A stretch of 16,733 nt of DNA from Desulfobulbus sp. (GCA_028684915.1 JAQUEZ010000125.1:1-16733); one strand, 5' to 3'. Positions 7,025 through 15,011 are shown, numbered from the stretch's first letter. The notes: a model not told the origin generated them from the letters alone. Translations and numbers: made by a program.

Positions 7025-7085
7025 GCTTGTCGGTCTCGTGAAAACTTTTGAGAGCGACAAGCAGCCCTTCGTAACGTGCTTTGTA
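7025..7085 (+). repeat. dispersed intergenic repeat, copy B, with 13-bp hairpin
   Basis: GCTTGTCGGTCTC (7025-7037) pairs with GAGAGCGACAAGC (7050-7062) at 12 of 13 positions around a 12-base loop starting GTGAAAACT. GTAACGTGCT follows at 7071-7080. Stem position, loop length and loop sequence match copy A ahead of the PilZ gene. Its place between pyrB and pyrC means it is transcribed in the operon and could affect mRNA processing or pyrC expression, or it may be a passive repeat. There is no T run, so it is not a simple terminator. Confidence 0.55.
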
Positions 7086-7148
7086 ATTCCCAGTAGTTGA
7101 GTGTACGAGGCCAATAAAATTGTTGTAACTGTTTGAGGCAAGAAATCG

Positions 7149-8423
7149 ATGAGCACTACCTGGCGCATTGTGAACGGCCGGATTATCGATCCGGTCAATA
7201 AGATCGACCGCACCGGTGATCTGCTGGTCAAAGATGGGATTATTGTCGAGCCGGATCAGCCGGTTTCGGCGGATATCCCGGTGATTGATGCTGGCGGCTG
7301 TTGGGTCGTTCCGGGACTGATCGACATGCATGTCCATCTGCGGGAACCCGGTGAGGAGTACAAGGAGGATATTGTTTCCGGTGCCCTGGCTGCAGCCAGC
7401 GGCGGATTTACCGCGGTGGCCTGTATGCCCAATACCAAACCGGTCAACGACAATGCCACCATTACGGCAGTGATCCGGGCTAAAGCGGCCGAGGCTGCGG
7501 TGCGGGTCTATCCGGTGGGGGCGATCAGCTTGGCAAGCGATGGACACCAACTGGCTGAGTTTGGGGAGATGAAGGCAGCTGGCGCAGTGGCTGTTACCGA
7601 CGATGGTCGGCCGGTTCGCGACAGTCAGCTGATGCGGCGGGCCTTGGAATACGCCTCGGATTTCGATCTGTTGGTAATTTCCCACAGCGAAGAGGCCGCG
7701 CTGTACACGGGTGTGATGAACGAAGGCCCTATTTCCACGCAGTTGGGGCTCAAAGGTATTCCCACTGCGGCTGAGTCGATTATGGTCTACCGTGAGATTG
7801 CCTTGGCCGAATTCACCGGTACCCGGGTGCATATTGCCCATGTAAGTACGGCGATGTCGATCGATTTGATCCGGGCGGCAAAAGCACGGGGGGTACGGGT
7901 GACCGCCGAGAGCGCGCCGCATTACTTTACCCTCACTGATGAGGCGGTAATCGGCTACGACACCAACACCAAGATGAACCCGCCTCTGCGCTCAGCGCTT
8001 GATCGGGAGGCGGTCCGCGCCGCCCTAGCCGACGGTACTCTGGACGCCATTGCCACTGATCACGCTCCGCATTCCATTCTCGAAAAAGAGGTGGAGTTCG
8101 ATAGGGCGGCAAATGGGATCATCGGGCTGGAGACTTCGCTGCCCCTTGGCCTGGCGCTGGTGCGCGACAAGGTGCTGGTGGCCAGTCGTCTGGTTGAGTT
8201 GATGTCGGCTAACCCGGCCCGTATTCTCGGTTTACCCGGCGGTGCTCTCAGTCCGGGCATGGCAGCTGATCTGACCCTGATCGATCCGCAGCGGGAGTTT
8301 GTCTACAGCGCCGATCAGGTGGTCTCCAAGAGCCGCAATACCCCCTTCTTGGGCTGGAAACTGCAGGGGCGCGCGGTTATGACCATGGTTGGCGGCAGTA
8401 TCCGCTATAACATACTGACCTAA
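7149..8423 (+). CDS. pyrC: dihydroorotase, class I
   Basis: A 424-residue amidohydrolase that cyclises carbamoyl aspartate to dihydroorotate, the step after pyrB. Metal ligands appear as [16 protein letters not shown] (His61, His63), HSEE, HIAHVS and [15 protein letters not shown] carries the Asp that in class I enzymes takes the bridging role. Length and motifs fit the long class I form often found beside pyrB, not the E. coli type. ATG at 7149 has a GAGG-like site about 10 bases upstream. It converges on queC with 17 bases between stop codons and no clear hairpin terminator. Confidence 0.95.
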   Translation: MSTTWRIVNGRIIDPVNKIDRTGDLLVKDGIIVEPDQPVSADIPVIDAGGCWVVPGLIDMHVHLREPGEEYKEDIVSGALAAASGGFTAVACMPNTKPVNDNATITAVIRAKAAEAAVRVYPVGAISLASDGHQLAEFGEMKAAGAVAVTDDGRPVRDSQLMRRALEYASDFDLLVISHSEEAALYTGVMNEGPISTQLGLKGIPTAAESIMVYREIALAEFTGTRVHIAHVSTAMSIDLIRAAKARGVRVTAESAPHYFTLTDEAVIGYDTNTKMNPPLRSALDREAVRAALADGTLDAIATDHAPHSILEKEVEFDRAANGIIGLETSLPLGLALVRDKVLVASRLVELMSANPARILGLPGGALSPGMAADLTLIDPQREFVYSADQVVSKSRNTPFLGWKLQGRAVMTMVGGSIRYNILT

Positions 8424-8440
8424 GTACTCTTTTTTTTCGA

Positions 8441-9127
8441 TCACTTTGCATACGGGGCCGGATCGGTCAGGCCGGCCTCGGCAAATCCCTGCAGGCGTAG
8501 GCGGCAGGCATCGCATCGACTACAAGCCTTTCCCCCAATCGGATCATAGCAGCTGTGTGTCTGGCTGTAATCCACTCCCAGTTCCATCCCCTTGAGGATG
8601 ATCTCTTTTTTACTCAGTTGAATCAATGGTGCATGGAAGCGGAAACCGGTACCGGTGGCTCCAGCCTTGGTGCCCAGGTTGGCCATGATCTCAAAGGCCT
8701 GGAGAAATTCCGGGCGGCAATCCGGATAACCGCTGTAATCAACAGCGTTAATCCCGAGAAAGATATCGGAAGCCCCCAAGACTTCTGCCCAGGAGAGCGC
8801 ATGGGCCAAAAAAAGAATGTTGCGTCCGGGAACATAGGTTACCGGGATCTCCTTTTCCATCTCGTCGAAGGGCCGGTCTTTGGGCACCTCTATGTCAGCG
8901 GTCAGGGCGGATCCGCCGATTGCATCCAGGTCGACCCGTAACACCAGGTGTTTGGTGACCCCTGCCTGTTGGGCTATGACCCGGGCGCGTTCTAATTCAA
9001 TATCCTGGCGCTGGCCGTAGCGGAAGCTGAGGCAGTTGCAGGTGAAGCCCTGGGATTGAGCAATAGCCAGGACTGTGGTCGAATCAAGGCCGCCGCTGAG
9101 CAGCACTACTGCTTGTCGATTATTCAT
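8441..9127 (-). CDS. queC: 7-cyano-7-deazaguanine synthase
   Basis: A 228-residue PP-loop enzyme that converts 7-carboxy-7-deazaguanine to preQ0 using ATP and ammonia, in the queuosine tRNA modification pathway. The ATP-binding loop LSGGLDSTT is at residues 10-18. The zinc site is Cys193, Cys202, Cys205 and Cys208 ([16 protein letters not shown]). YVPGRN and [17 protein letters not shown] are further family signatures. The gene starts 15 bases after the sfsA stop and is probably cotranscribed with it. The Shine-Dalgarno before ATG at 9127 is weak (CAGG), consistent with coupling. No queD, queE or queF is present in the window. Confidence 0.96.
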   Translation of the reverse strand: MNNRQAVVLLSGGLDSTTVLAIAQSQGFTCNCLSFRYGQRQDIELERARVIAQQAGVTKHLVLRVDLDAIGGSALTADIEVPKDRPFDEMEKEIPVTYVPGRNILFLAHALSWAEVLGASDIFLGINAVDYSGYPDCRPEFLQAFEIMANLGTKAGATGTGFRFHAPLIQLSKKEIILKGMELGVDYSQTHSCYDPIGGKACSRCDACRLRLQGFAEAGLTDPAPYAK

Positions 9128-9142
9128 GAGCGCCTGAAAAAA

Positions 9143-9841
9143 TTAATGGATAGAAAAGGGGAGGACCCGGCGAATGGCAATTTCTTGCGGGGTTACCTCC
9201 GCTTGGTAGGCTAAAAAATTGACTCCCAGACCTGCGGCCCAAGCAACGGTCTCGGCGTAAACTGGATCGATATGAGCGGCTGGTTTGCAGAGGTGGGCAT
9301 CGCTACGCTGGATGCAGAACAACACTGCCGCGCCATAGCCGGCCGCTGCTAACTGCACCAACTCATGGATATGTTTTGCCCCGCGGCTGGTAACCGCATC
9401 CGGGAAATAGGCAATCCCCTGTTCTGCCAGTGAACAGTTTTTCACCTCAAGATAGGTGGTGCCCTGTTCGCTTTCAATGAGAAAATCGAGTCGACTTTTG
9501 GCCGAAACCACCACCTCGGGAGTGATTTGGCTAATCGGGCCAAAATCATTGATAACACCCGTAAGCAATGCCTCGTGGACCAGATGATTGGTACGTCCGG
9601 TATGAATGCCGATCCATACCCCCTGTTCCTGTACCATTTCCAGGCTCCAGGCATATTTGCGTTTTGGGTTGTCGGAGCGGCTAATTACCACCGGGCTGCC
9701 TGGTGTAGCACAACCGCGCATCGAGCCGGAATTGGGGCAGTGGACGGTGAGGTTGGTGCCGTCGGCGAGCATGACATCCGCCAAAAAACGTTTGTAACGC
9801 TTGATCAGGGTGACTCTTTGGCAGGATTCGGGCAGCAGCAT
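9143..9841 (-). CDS. sfsA: SfsA family protein (DNA/RNA nuclease-like fold)
   Basis: This 232-residue protein has the family's signatures: LIKRYKRFLADVML near the N-terminus, VHCPNSGSMRGC, LDFLIE, YLEVKNCSL and FPDAVTSRGAKHI. LDFLIE with LEVKNC gives the D...ExK layout of restriction-like nucleases. SfsA is known as a sugar fermentation stimulation protein, but its cellular role is not settled. Length is usual. ATG at 9841 lacks a strong Shine-Dalgarno; it is kept because the conserved IKRYKRF begins soon after it. First gene of a minus-strand pair with queC, divergent from gap. Confidence 0.94.
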   Translation of the reverse strand: MLLPESCQRVTLIKRYKRFLADVMLADGTNLTVHCPNSGSMRGCATPGSPVVISRSDNPKRKYAWSLEMVQEQGVWIGIHTGRTNHLVHEALLTGVINDFGPISQITPEVVVSAKSRLDFLIESEQGTTYLEVKNCSLAEQGIAYFPDAVTSRGAKHIHELVQLAAAGYGAAVLFCIQRSDAHLCKPAAHIDPVYAETVAWAAGLGVNFLAYQAEVTPQEIAIRRVLPFSIH

Positions 9842-10165
9842 GGGGTGTGTACGCAGGGATGCGAGGCTAACGGTATGTTTTTCGGAAGAATTAAATTGGG
9901 AAAATCATCAGAAGGGCGGCGCAGGGCTGGTAATTCCCGCACAAGTATTGTATTTTACTTAACTCAGCACGTTGCGGTGGTATCTTGGCCATTGGCCAGA
10001 ATGAGGAATGCGCCGCCCGCACAATCTCTACAATTTTTATTGTTCTATCCGATGGTTGAGCAAAATGGCGCCATTGCAGCCCTCAGGCTTTGATGGCACT
10101 AGTTTGACTCCCTTCGGCATATAACAAGTTCTCTCTCATAATCCAATCGTAAAGGAGAACCCCAC
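9842..10165. other. divergent intergenic region between sfsA and gap
   Basis: No gene is seen in 324 bases. It must hold promoters for the sfsA-queC pair and the gap cluster. It contains a 10-bp perfect inverted repeat (9914-9923 with 10009-10018), a minus-strand copy of the dispersed core at 9961-9975, and a small ACAAT-TTTT-ATTGT palindrome near 10026-10039. A strong AAGGAG site lies before gap. No convincing -35/-10 pair was found. Confidence 0.5.
9914..10018. repeat. inverted-repeat segment containing repeat core, copy D
   Basis: GGGCGGCGCA (9914-9923) is the perfect reverse complement of TGCGCCGCCC (10009-10018). Between the arms, the minus strand of 9961-9975 reads GCAACGTGCTGAGTT, matching the core GTAACGTGCTGTATT at 12 of 15 positions. 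The layout (short GC-rich ends, about 105 bp, no coding) resembles a MITE. The core match alone is weak; it counts mainly because of the other copies. Confidence 0.35.
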
Positions 10166-11386
10166 ATGAAACTCGGGCTCAATGGTCTTGGACGAATCGG
10201 CAAGCTTACCCTGTGGCACCATGTTTCCCGGCAATATTTTTCGGAAATCGTTGTCAATCTAGGGAGACAGGTCGGCTCTGGATTGTGCGATATTGCTGCC
10301 TCCATTGAGAAAGACTCCTCGTACGGGCGGCTGGGCACCTATCTCCACGGCAACAAAGGTGGACGGGTGATTGAGAACCTCAACGAGGAAAAAGGCACCA
10401 TGACCATTAACGGTGTTCCGGTGACTTTCTTGCGCGAGGCCCGTAATCCCAAAGATATCAACTGGCAGGGCAATCAAGTTCGCCTGGTGGTTGACAGCAC
10501 CGGTGTGTTCAAGGATCCAACGGCAGATCCTTCCGAGAGCAGAGGCTCGGTTCGTGGCCACCTTCAGGCGGGTGCGGAGAAGGTTATGGTGTCGGCCCCG
10601 TTTAAGATTAAAGCCAAGGGGCTGGATATGCCGGAGGATGCGGTGACCACCGTCATGGGAATCAACGATGACGATTATGATCCGGCGCGCCATAGTATCA
10701 TCTCTGCCGCTTCCTGTACCACGACCTGTTTGTCCTATATGATCAAACCGCTACTTGATCATTTTGGCGCCGATCGGATGCTTTCCGCCTCAATGGTCAC
10801 TGTCCACGCAGCCACCGGCTCGCAGCAGGTGCTTGATCGTCTGCCGGGAACAGGCGCTACGGATCTGCGCAAGAACCGGTCGATTCTCAACAACATCATT
10901 CTCACCACCACCGGCGCGGCCAAGGCTCTAGGCCTGGTGATTCCGGAGATGAAGTCAATCGGTTTTATCGCCGAATCAGTGCGGATTCCAACATCCACCG
11001 GTTCTTTAATCGTGCTGGTGTTGAACCTGCAAGATGAGATCGACAATCCGATTAAACGCGGCTTGCTCAATACGATCTATGAAGAGTACAGCAAAACCAG
11101 CCCTTACCTGGTGTACTCGGCTGAACAGAATGTTTCCTCCGATATCATCGGTATGCCACATGCGGCCGCTGTGATCGAGTCGACCGAAATTCACACCCGT
11201 ACCGCCTCGATCCGGGTCAATCTGCAGAATGTGCCCAACTGCCGTTTTGAGCCGGGTACCGTGCCACCGGTCATTGAAGTGCCGGTCACCCAGGCCGTGA
11301 TCTACGGCTGGTATGACAATGAGTTGGGCAGCTACACCAACATGCTGGGTGAATTGACGGTTTCGGTTGCAGAGCGAATGGTCTGA
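10166..11386 (+). CDS. gap: glyceraldehyde-3-phosphate dehydrogenase, long divergent form
   Basis: A 406-residue GAPDH, about 70 longer than typical, that oxidises glyceraldehyde-3-phosphate to 1,3-bisphosphoglycerate. It has a Rossmann GLNGLGRIGK start, catalytic Cys in SAASCTTTCL (usual SNASCTTNCL), catalytic His in TVHAATGSQQ, STGAAKA-like TTTGAAKALG and WYDNELGSYTN (usual WYDNEWGYSN). Where most NAD enzymes have AIND, this has VVNLGRQ, so the Asp that favours NAD is missing and NADP use is possible. Extra length lies near residues 62-80 and in the C-terminal half. The start has AAAGGAG 9 bases ahead. It heads the rimI-pgk-tpiA cluster, which supports a glycolytic or gluconeogenic role despite divergence. 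Confidence 0.93.
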   Translation: MKLGLNGLGRIGKLTLWHHVSRQYFSEIVVNLGRQVGSGLCDIAASIEKDSSYGRLGTYLHGNKGGRVIENLNEEKGTMTINGVPVTFLREARNPKDINWQGNQVRLVVDSTGVFKDPTADPSESRGSVRGHLQAGAEKVMVSAPFKIKAKGLDMPEDAVTTVMGINDDDYDPARHSIISAASCTTTCLSYMIKPLLDHFGADRMLSASMVTVHAATGSQQVLDRLPGTGATDLRKNRSILNNIILTTTGAAKALGLVIPEMKSIGFIAESVRIPTSTGSLIVLVLNLQDEIDNPIKRGLLNTIYEEYSKTSPYLVYSAEQNVSSDIIGMPHAAAVIESTEIHTRTASIRVNLQNVPNCRFEPGTVPPVIEVPVTQAVIYGWYDNELGSYTNMLGELTVSVAERMV

Positions 11387-11840
11387 GATTCGTCCTGTTC
11401 GGGCAAGTGATCTGGCGGTCATCCTCGGGATAGAGCAGGCCGCCATGCCTGCTCCCTGGAATGAAAACCAGTTGCTGGCCGAACTGGCGGCTGAAAATGG
11501 ACACGGTTGGGTGGCGGAGGAAAAAGATGGGCCGATCGCCTATGCCTTTTTTCGTACCTGTCTGCCTGAATGTGAGCTACTGCACCTGGTGGTGGTACCT
11601 GGCAAACGCCGTCAAGGCCTTGCCGAGGGGCTGCTGCAAAAGGCGTTGATGGCGTTGGTCGCGGCGGGATGTACCAGTTGCCTGCTTGAGGTGCGCGATT
11701 CCAATACGGCTGCCCGGCAGTTATATGCTAAAATGGGCTTTTCCCAGGTGGGGCGACGGAAAAAATACTATCGGCAACCGATCGAAGACGCACTGCTGAT
11801 GCATCGGGACTTGATTGAGTCAAATAAGGTGGGGGCATGA
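11367..11840 (+). CDS. rimI: ribosomal protein alanine N-acetyltransferase
   Basis: A 157-residue GNAT acetyltransferase of the RimI type, which acetylates the N-terminus of ribosomal protein S18 in model species. Family marks are IRPVRASDL at the start, PAPWNENQLLAEL, the acetyl-CoA loop RRQGLAEGLL (Q/RxxGxG/A) and LEVRDSNTAARQLYAKMGF. The only available start is TTG at 11367, inside the last 20 bases of gap, because a stop at 11355 closes the frame; translation is probably coupled. The stop overlaps the pgk start as ATGA. Its position between gap and pgk is the odd point. RimI rather than another GNAT is favoured by the C-terminal NTAARxLYxKxGF with KKYY. Confidence 0.87.
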   Translation: MQSEWSEIRPVRASDLAVILGIEQAAMPAPWNENQLLAELAAENGHGWVAEEKDGPIAYAFFRTCLPECELLHLVVVPGKRRQGLAEGLLQKALMALVAAGCTSCLLEVRDSNTAARQLYAKMGFSQVGRRKKYYRQPIEDALLMHRDLIESNKVGA

Positions 11841-13012
11841 AAACACTGAGAGATGTTGAATTAAAAGGTAAGAGGGTGCTGGTCCGGGTGGATTTCAACG
11901 TGCCGATGAACGAGGCAGGTGAGATCACCGATGATTTGCGTATTCGGACTATTTTGCCGACGCTCAATTATCTGTTGGAGCAAGAGGCAAAGATTATCAT
12001 CTGTACCCATATGGGGCGTCCAAAGGGAGAACGGGTAGAAAAATTCTCCCTCGCTCCGGTGGCAGCTTATTTGGCCAAGCTGATTGATCGGCCGGTGCCA
12101 CTGGTCCCCGACTGTATTGGGCCGGAGGTGAGTGAAGCTGTCGCCCAACTTGCCAATGGTCACATCCTGATGCTTGAAAACCTGCGTTTTCATCCCCAGG
12201 AACAGAAAAATGATCCGGATTTTTCCCGCCAACTTGCCTCGGTGGCCGATGTCTATATCAATGATGCCTTTGCCGTGTCCCATCGGGCTCATGCCTCGGT
12301 GGCCGGGGTGACCGAGTTTGTCCAGGAAAAGGCGGCTGGTTTCTTGCTGCAAAAGGAACTTGACTATTTTCATCGTTGCATGGATACGCCCCAGCGGCCT
12401 TTGGTGGCTATTGTCGGCGGAGCCAAGGTTTCCGGTAAGCTTGAGGCCCTGCGCAATATGCTTGAGCGGGTCGATAAAATGATCATCGGTGGCGCCATGG
12501 CTAATACTTTTTTGAAAAGCCAAGGTTATGGGGTGGGTGCTTCCAAGGTCGAAGATGATCTTTTGGAGACCGCCGATGCCCTGCTTAAGCAGGCCAAGGC
12601 CAAGAAGGTGAAGGTTTACCTGCCGGTGGATGTGATTGCCGCCGATCATTTTGCCCCAGATGCGGTTAGCAAGCAGGTAACCATTCAGGATATTCCTGAT
12701 GGCTGGATGGCTTTGGATATCGGACCGGCATCGGTCCTCTGTTTTTGCGAAGTCCTGGCCGACGCAAAAACCATCGTCTGGAATGGTCCCATGGGCGCCT
12801 TTGAGATGGATGCATTTGCCCGAGGCACTATGGCACTCGCCCATGCGGTTGCGGCCTCGCATGCGCTGAGTATTACCGGCGGCGGTGATTCCAATGCCGC
12901 CATCGCCCTATCCGGTGAATCGGCGAATATTTCCTATATGTCCACCGGCGGTGGAGCCTTTCTGGAACTGATGGAAGGGAAGACCCTGCCTGGCGTTAAA
13001 GCCCTCGGGTAA
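11837..13012 (+). CDS. pgk: phosphoglycerate kinase
   Basis: A 391-residue PGK that transfers phosphate between 1,3-bisphosphoglycerate and ADP. It shows the N-terminal RVDFNVP, CTHMGRPKG, LENLRFHPQE, DVYINDAFAVSHRAHAS, the hinge VGGAKVSGKL, NGPMGAFE and the C-terminal ATP-site loop GGGDSNAA. Length is normal. The ATG overlaps the rimI stop by 4 bases (ATGA), with AGGTGGGGG just upstream. It uses the product of gap in the same cluster. Confidence 0.98.
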   Translation: MKTLRDVELKGKRVLVRVDFNVPMNEAGEITDDLRIRTILPTLNYLLEQEAKIIICTHMGRPKGERVEKFSLAPVAAYLAKLIDRPVPLVPDCIGPEVSEAVAQLANGHILMLENLRFHPQEQKNDPDFSRQLASVADVYINDAFAVSHRAHASVAGVTEFVQEKAAGFLLQKELDYFHRCMDTPQRPLVAIVGGAKVSGKLEALRNMLERVDKMIIGGAMANTFLKSQGYGVGASKVEDDLLETADALLKQAKAKKVKVYLPVDVIAADHFAPDAVSKQVTIQDIPDGWMALDIGPASVLCFCEVLADAKTIVWNGPMGAFEMDAFARGTMALAHAVAASHALSITGGGDSNAAIALSGESANISYMSTGGGAFLELMEGKTLPGVKALG

Positions 13013-13072
13013 AGCAATCTGCAACAGGCAGAAAAGGTGCCGGAACAAACATCTCTCGAAAAGGAGGTTTCT

Positions 13073-13828
13073 ATGCAAAGGCGTCCGTTGATTGCCGGAA
13101 ATTGGAAGATGCATCTGACCCAATCCGAGGCTGTGGCCTTGGCTCAGGCCGTGGCCCAAACAAGTCAGGCCTGCACGGATCGGGATGTCATGATTGCCCC
13201 TGCTTTCACCTCTCTGTCGGCTGTTTGTAAGGCAGTGCAAGGATCCAGGGTGCTGGTGGGTTCACAAAATATAGCTTGGGAAAAGGAGGGCGCTTTCACC
13301 GGCGAAATCTCTGCACCGATGCTCAATGACCTCGGCGTTGCCATGGCGATCATTGGTCATTCCGAGCGACGCCATGTTTTTGGCGAAGACAATGCCATGG
13401 TCAATCGTCGCTTGCATGGAGCGCTGAATGGTGCTATCTTACCCATCCTTTGTATCGGTGAAACCCTCTTTGAACGTGAGGCGGGAAAGGCGTTTGTCGT
13501 GCTGGAAGCCCAGGTGCGCCATGGCCTGGCCGGAGTCAGTGCCGAGCAGATGCAGCAGGTGGTCATAGCTTACGAACCAGTATGGGCCATCGGCACCGGT
13601 AAGACGGCAACTAACGAGCAGGCCCAGGAGGTACACGCCTTTGTTCGTCAATTGCTAGAAGAAGTATTTGAAAAAAATGTTGCAACGATAGTTAGGATAT
13701 TGTATGGTGGCTCGGTTAAACCTGAAAATGTTGACGACCTGATGGCGCAGCCTGATATTGACGGCGCGTTGGTCGGAGGGGCCGCTTTAAAGGCTGAATC
13801 GTTTGACCGGATAGTTCGATTTCAATGA
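13073..13828 (+). CDS. tpiA: triosephosphate isomerase
   Basis: A 251-residue TIM-barrel enzyme that interconverts dihydroxyacetone phosphate and glyceraldehyde-3-phosphate. GNWKMH carries the active-site Lys, IGHSERR the His, YEPVWAIGTGKTA the Glu and the mobile loop, and YGGSVKPEN with GALVGGAAL form the phosphate site. The frame is open for 12 codons upstream, but ATG at 13073 has AAGGAGG 5 bases before it and gives the standard length. Its stop overlaps the secG start as ATGA, so the two are translationally coupled. Confidence 0.97.
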   Translation: MQRRPLIAGNWKMHLTQSEAVALAQAVAQTSQACTDRDVMIAPAFTSLSAVCKAVQGSRVLVGSQNIAWEKEGAFTGEISAPMLNDLGVAMAIIGHSERRHVFGEDNAMVNRRLHGALNGAILPILCIGETLFEREAGKAFVVLEAQVRHGLAGVSAEQMQQVVIAYEPVWAIGTGKTATNEQAQEVHAFVRQLLEEVFEKNVATIVRILYGGSVKPENVDDLMAQPDIDGALVGGAALKAESFDRIVRFQ

Positions 13829-14184
13829 CCACTATACTGATTGTAGCTCACGTAATTGTCTGTTTCTTTCTTATCTGCATCGTTTTGTTGCAGCATGGGA
13901 AAGGTGCGGATATCGGAGCCTCGTTTGGTGGTTCGAATCAGTCGGTTTTCGGTACAGAAGGCCCTATTCCGCTGTTGAACAAAATTACCACGTTCGCAGC
14001 CATTGTTTTCATGGGTACCTCTATCACTCTGGCGTATCTTTCAACCAACAAAAGCACCGGTTCGGTGATGAGTGATTTGAAGGTCGAACAGCAAATTCCT
14101 GCGCAGCAGGCACCGGTTACGGTTCCCATGCCAACGGAGCAACCGAAAGCAGAGCCCACACAGGCTCCGCAACAAAAGAATTAA
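13825..14184 (+). CDS. secG: preprotein translocase subunit SecG
   Basis: A 119-residue membrane protein with two hydrophobic segments (about residues 3-22 and 52-70) and the SecG loop LLQHGKGADIGASFGG followed by SVFGTEG. SecG assists SecYE in protein export through the inner membrane. The C-terminal tail beyond residue 85 is rich in Pro, Gln and Ala and adds to the usual length. The ATG overlaps the tpiA stop. A tRNA-Leu gene starts 8 bases after the stop, an arrangement also known from E. coli (secG-leuU). Confidence 0.95.
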   Translation: MTTILIVAHVIVCFFLICIVLLQHGKGADIGASFGGSNQSVFGTEGPIPLLNKITTFAAIVFMGTSITLAYLSTNKSTGSVMSDLKVEQQIPAQQAPVTVPMPTEQPKAEPTQAPQQKN

Positions 14185-14191
14185 ATAGAGC

Positions 14192-14277
14192 GCCGAAGTG
14201 GTGGAATTGGTAGACACACTATCTTGAGGGGGTAGCGGCCCACGGTCGTGCGAGTTCGAGTCTCGCCTTCGGCACCA
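14192..14277 (+). tRNA. tRNA-Leu (anticodon GAG)
   Basis: The sequence folds as a class II tRNA. The acceptor stem is GCCGAAG with CTTCGGC, then A and an encoded CCA. The anticodon stem CTATC/GGTAG encloses loop TTGAGGG, placing GAG at 14226-14228, which reads CUC and CUU. The long variable arm typical of Leu and a T arm GCGAG-TTCGAGT-CTCGC are present. With only 7 bases after secG, it is probably cut from the same transcript. Confidence 0.96.
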
Positions 14278-14308
14278 TATACAGCTCATTGGGATTCCAA
14301 TGGTTGAG

Positions 14309-14341
14309 ACCCGCATTCAGCAATGAATGCGGGTTTTTTTT
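14309..14341 (+). terminator. strong rho-independent terminator after tRNA-Leu
   Basis: ACCCGCATTCA (14309-14319) pairs perfectly with TGAATGCGGGT (14324-14334) around loop GCAA, followed by a T run. A smaller perfect hairpin CATTGG-GATT-CCAATG (14287-14302) lies between the tRNA and this terminator. It probably ends the gap-to-tRNA transcript. Confidence 0.93.
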
Positions 14342-14384
14342 ATTGGAATTTGAAGGGATTAATCTTTCAAACTTGGAGTGTTCA

Positions 14385-14951
14385 ATGAAAATACTTGGAA
14401 TTCATGGCAGTCCTCGGGCACAGGGGAACTCAAGTCAACTGCTTGATGCCCTGCTCAATGCGGCAGAGACTTTGGGCGCGACCACCAGCAGTTACCACCT
14501 CAATAGTCTCAATATCAGGGGCTGTCAGGCTTGCTACAGCTGTCGTCAGTCCGGTAAGGAAAAACAGTGCGCGCTTAAAGACGATATGCAGCCGATTCTT
14601 GCGGACGTATTGGCTGCCGATGTCGTGGTCCTCGCCTCGCCGGTCTATATGTGGCAAATGACCGCCCAGGCCAAACTGTTCACCGACCGGCTGATGCCGG
14701 TGTTGAAACCGGATTATTCGTCTTGGCTCGAAGGGCAACGGTTGCTTAGCCTCTATACCCAGGGGCAACCGGATGTCAGCAAATTCGCCCCCTATTTTGA
14801 ATTAGTCAACCGCATGTTCGCCTTCCTTGGCTTCCGAACCCTCGAACCATTGGTCTTTGGTGGATTGCGTGGGGCCAACGATATTCAGGCCCAGCCGCAA
14901 CATTTTGCACGAATCCGACAAATCGCCTCAGATCTCATTCAAAACGGCTGA
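14385..14951 (+). CDS. iron-sulfur flavoprotein / NADPH-dependent FMN reductase family
   Basis: A 188-residue flavodoxin-fold protein. GIHGSPRAQGNSSQLL (5-20) is the FMN phosphate loop. Cys47, Cys50, Cys53 and Cys62 form CX2CX2CX8C, resembling the compact 4Fe-4S motif of iron-sulfur flavoproteins (Isf). ASPVYMWQMTAQAKLFTDRL is the usual FMN-ring and dimer segment. It probably transfers electrons in the cytosol; the partner is unknown. ATG at 14385 has GGAG about 7 bases before it, so the longer open frame upstream, which runs through the terminator, is rejected. The gene stands alone between two terminators. Confidence 0.85.
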   Translation: MKILGIHGSPRAQGNSSQLLDALLNAAETLGATTSSYHLNSLNIRGCQACYSCRQSGKEKQCALKDDMQPILADVLAADVVVLASPVYMWQMTAQAKLFTDRLMPVLKPDYSSWLEGQRLLSLYTQGQPDVSKFAPYFELVNRMFAFLGFRTLEPLVFGGLRGANDIQAQPQHFARIRQIASDLIQNG

Positions 14952-14984
14952 GCAGAAAGGTTCAATCTGTAATTTCAAATTTAT

Positions 14985-15010
14985 GCGAGCGTTTTTATAC
15001 GCTGCTTTTT
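14985..15010 (+). terminator. terminator after the flavoprotein gene
   Basis: AGCGT (14988-14992) pairs with ACGCT (14999-15003), extended by GC/GC pairs past a one-base bulge, then five T (15006-15010). It is located 34 bases after the stop codon. Confidence 0.6.
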
Positions 15011-15011
15011 C

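Noticed and set aside
6999..7922. Minus-strand frame opposite pyrC (307 codons)
   Set aside because: It is antisense to a clear dihydroorotase and has a composition typical of a shadow frame (rich in His, Arg, Gln).
10090..10110. Possible sigma-54 promoter (TGGCAC followed by TTGAC) upstream of gap
   Set aside because: The spacing between the two blocks is one base short of the strict sigma-54 rule and the second block is TTGAC, not TTGC.
11861..12862. Long minus-strand frame opposite pgk (333 codons)
   Set aside because: The plus strand encodes a full phosphoglycerate kinase, and the antisense translation has no domain character.
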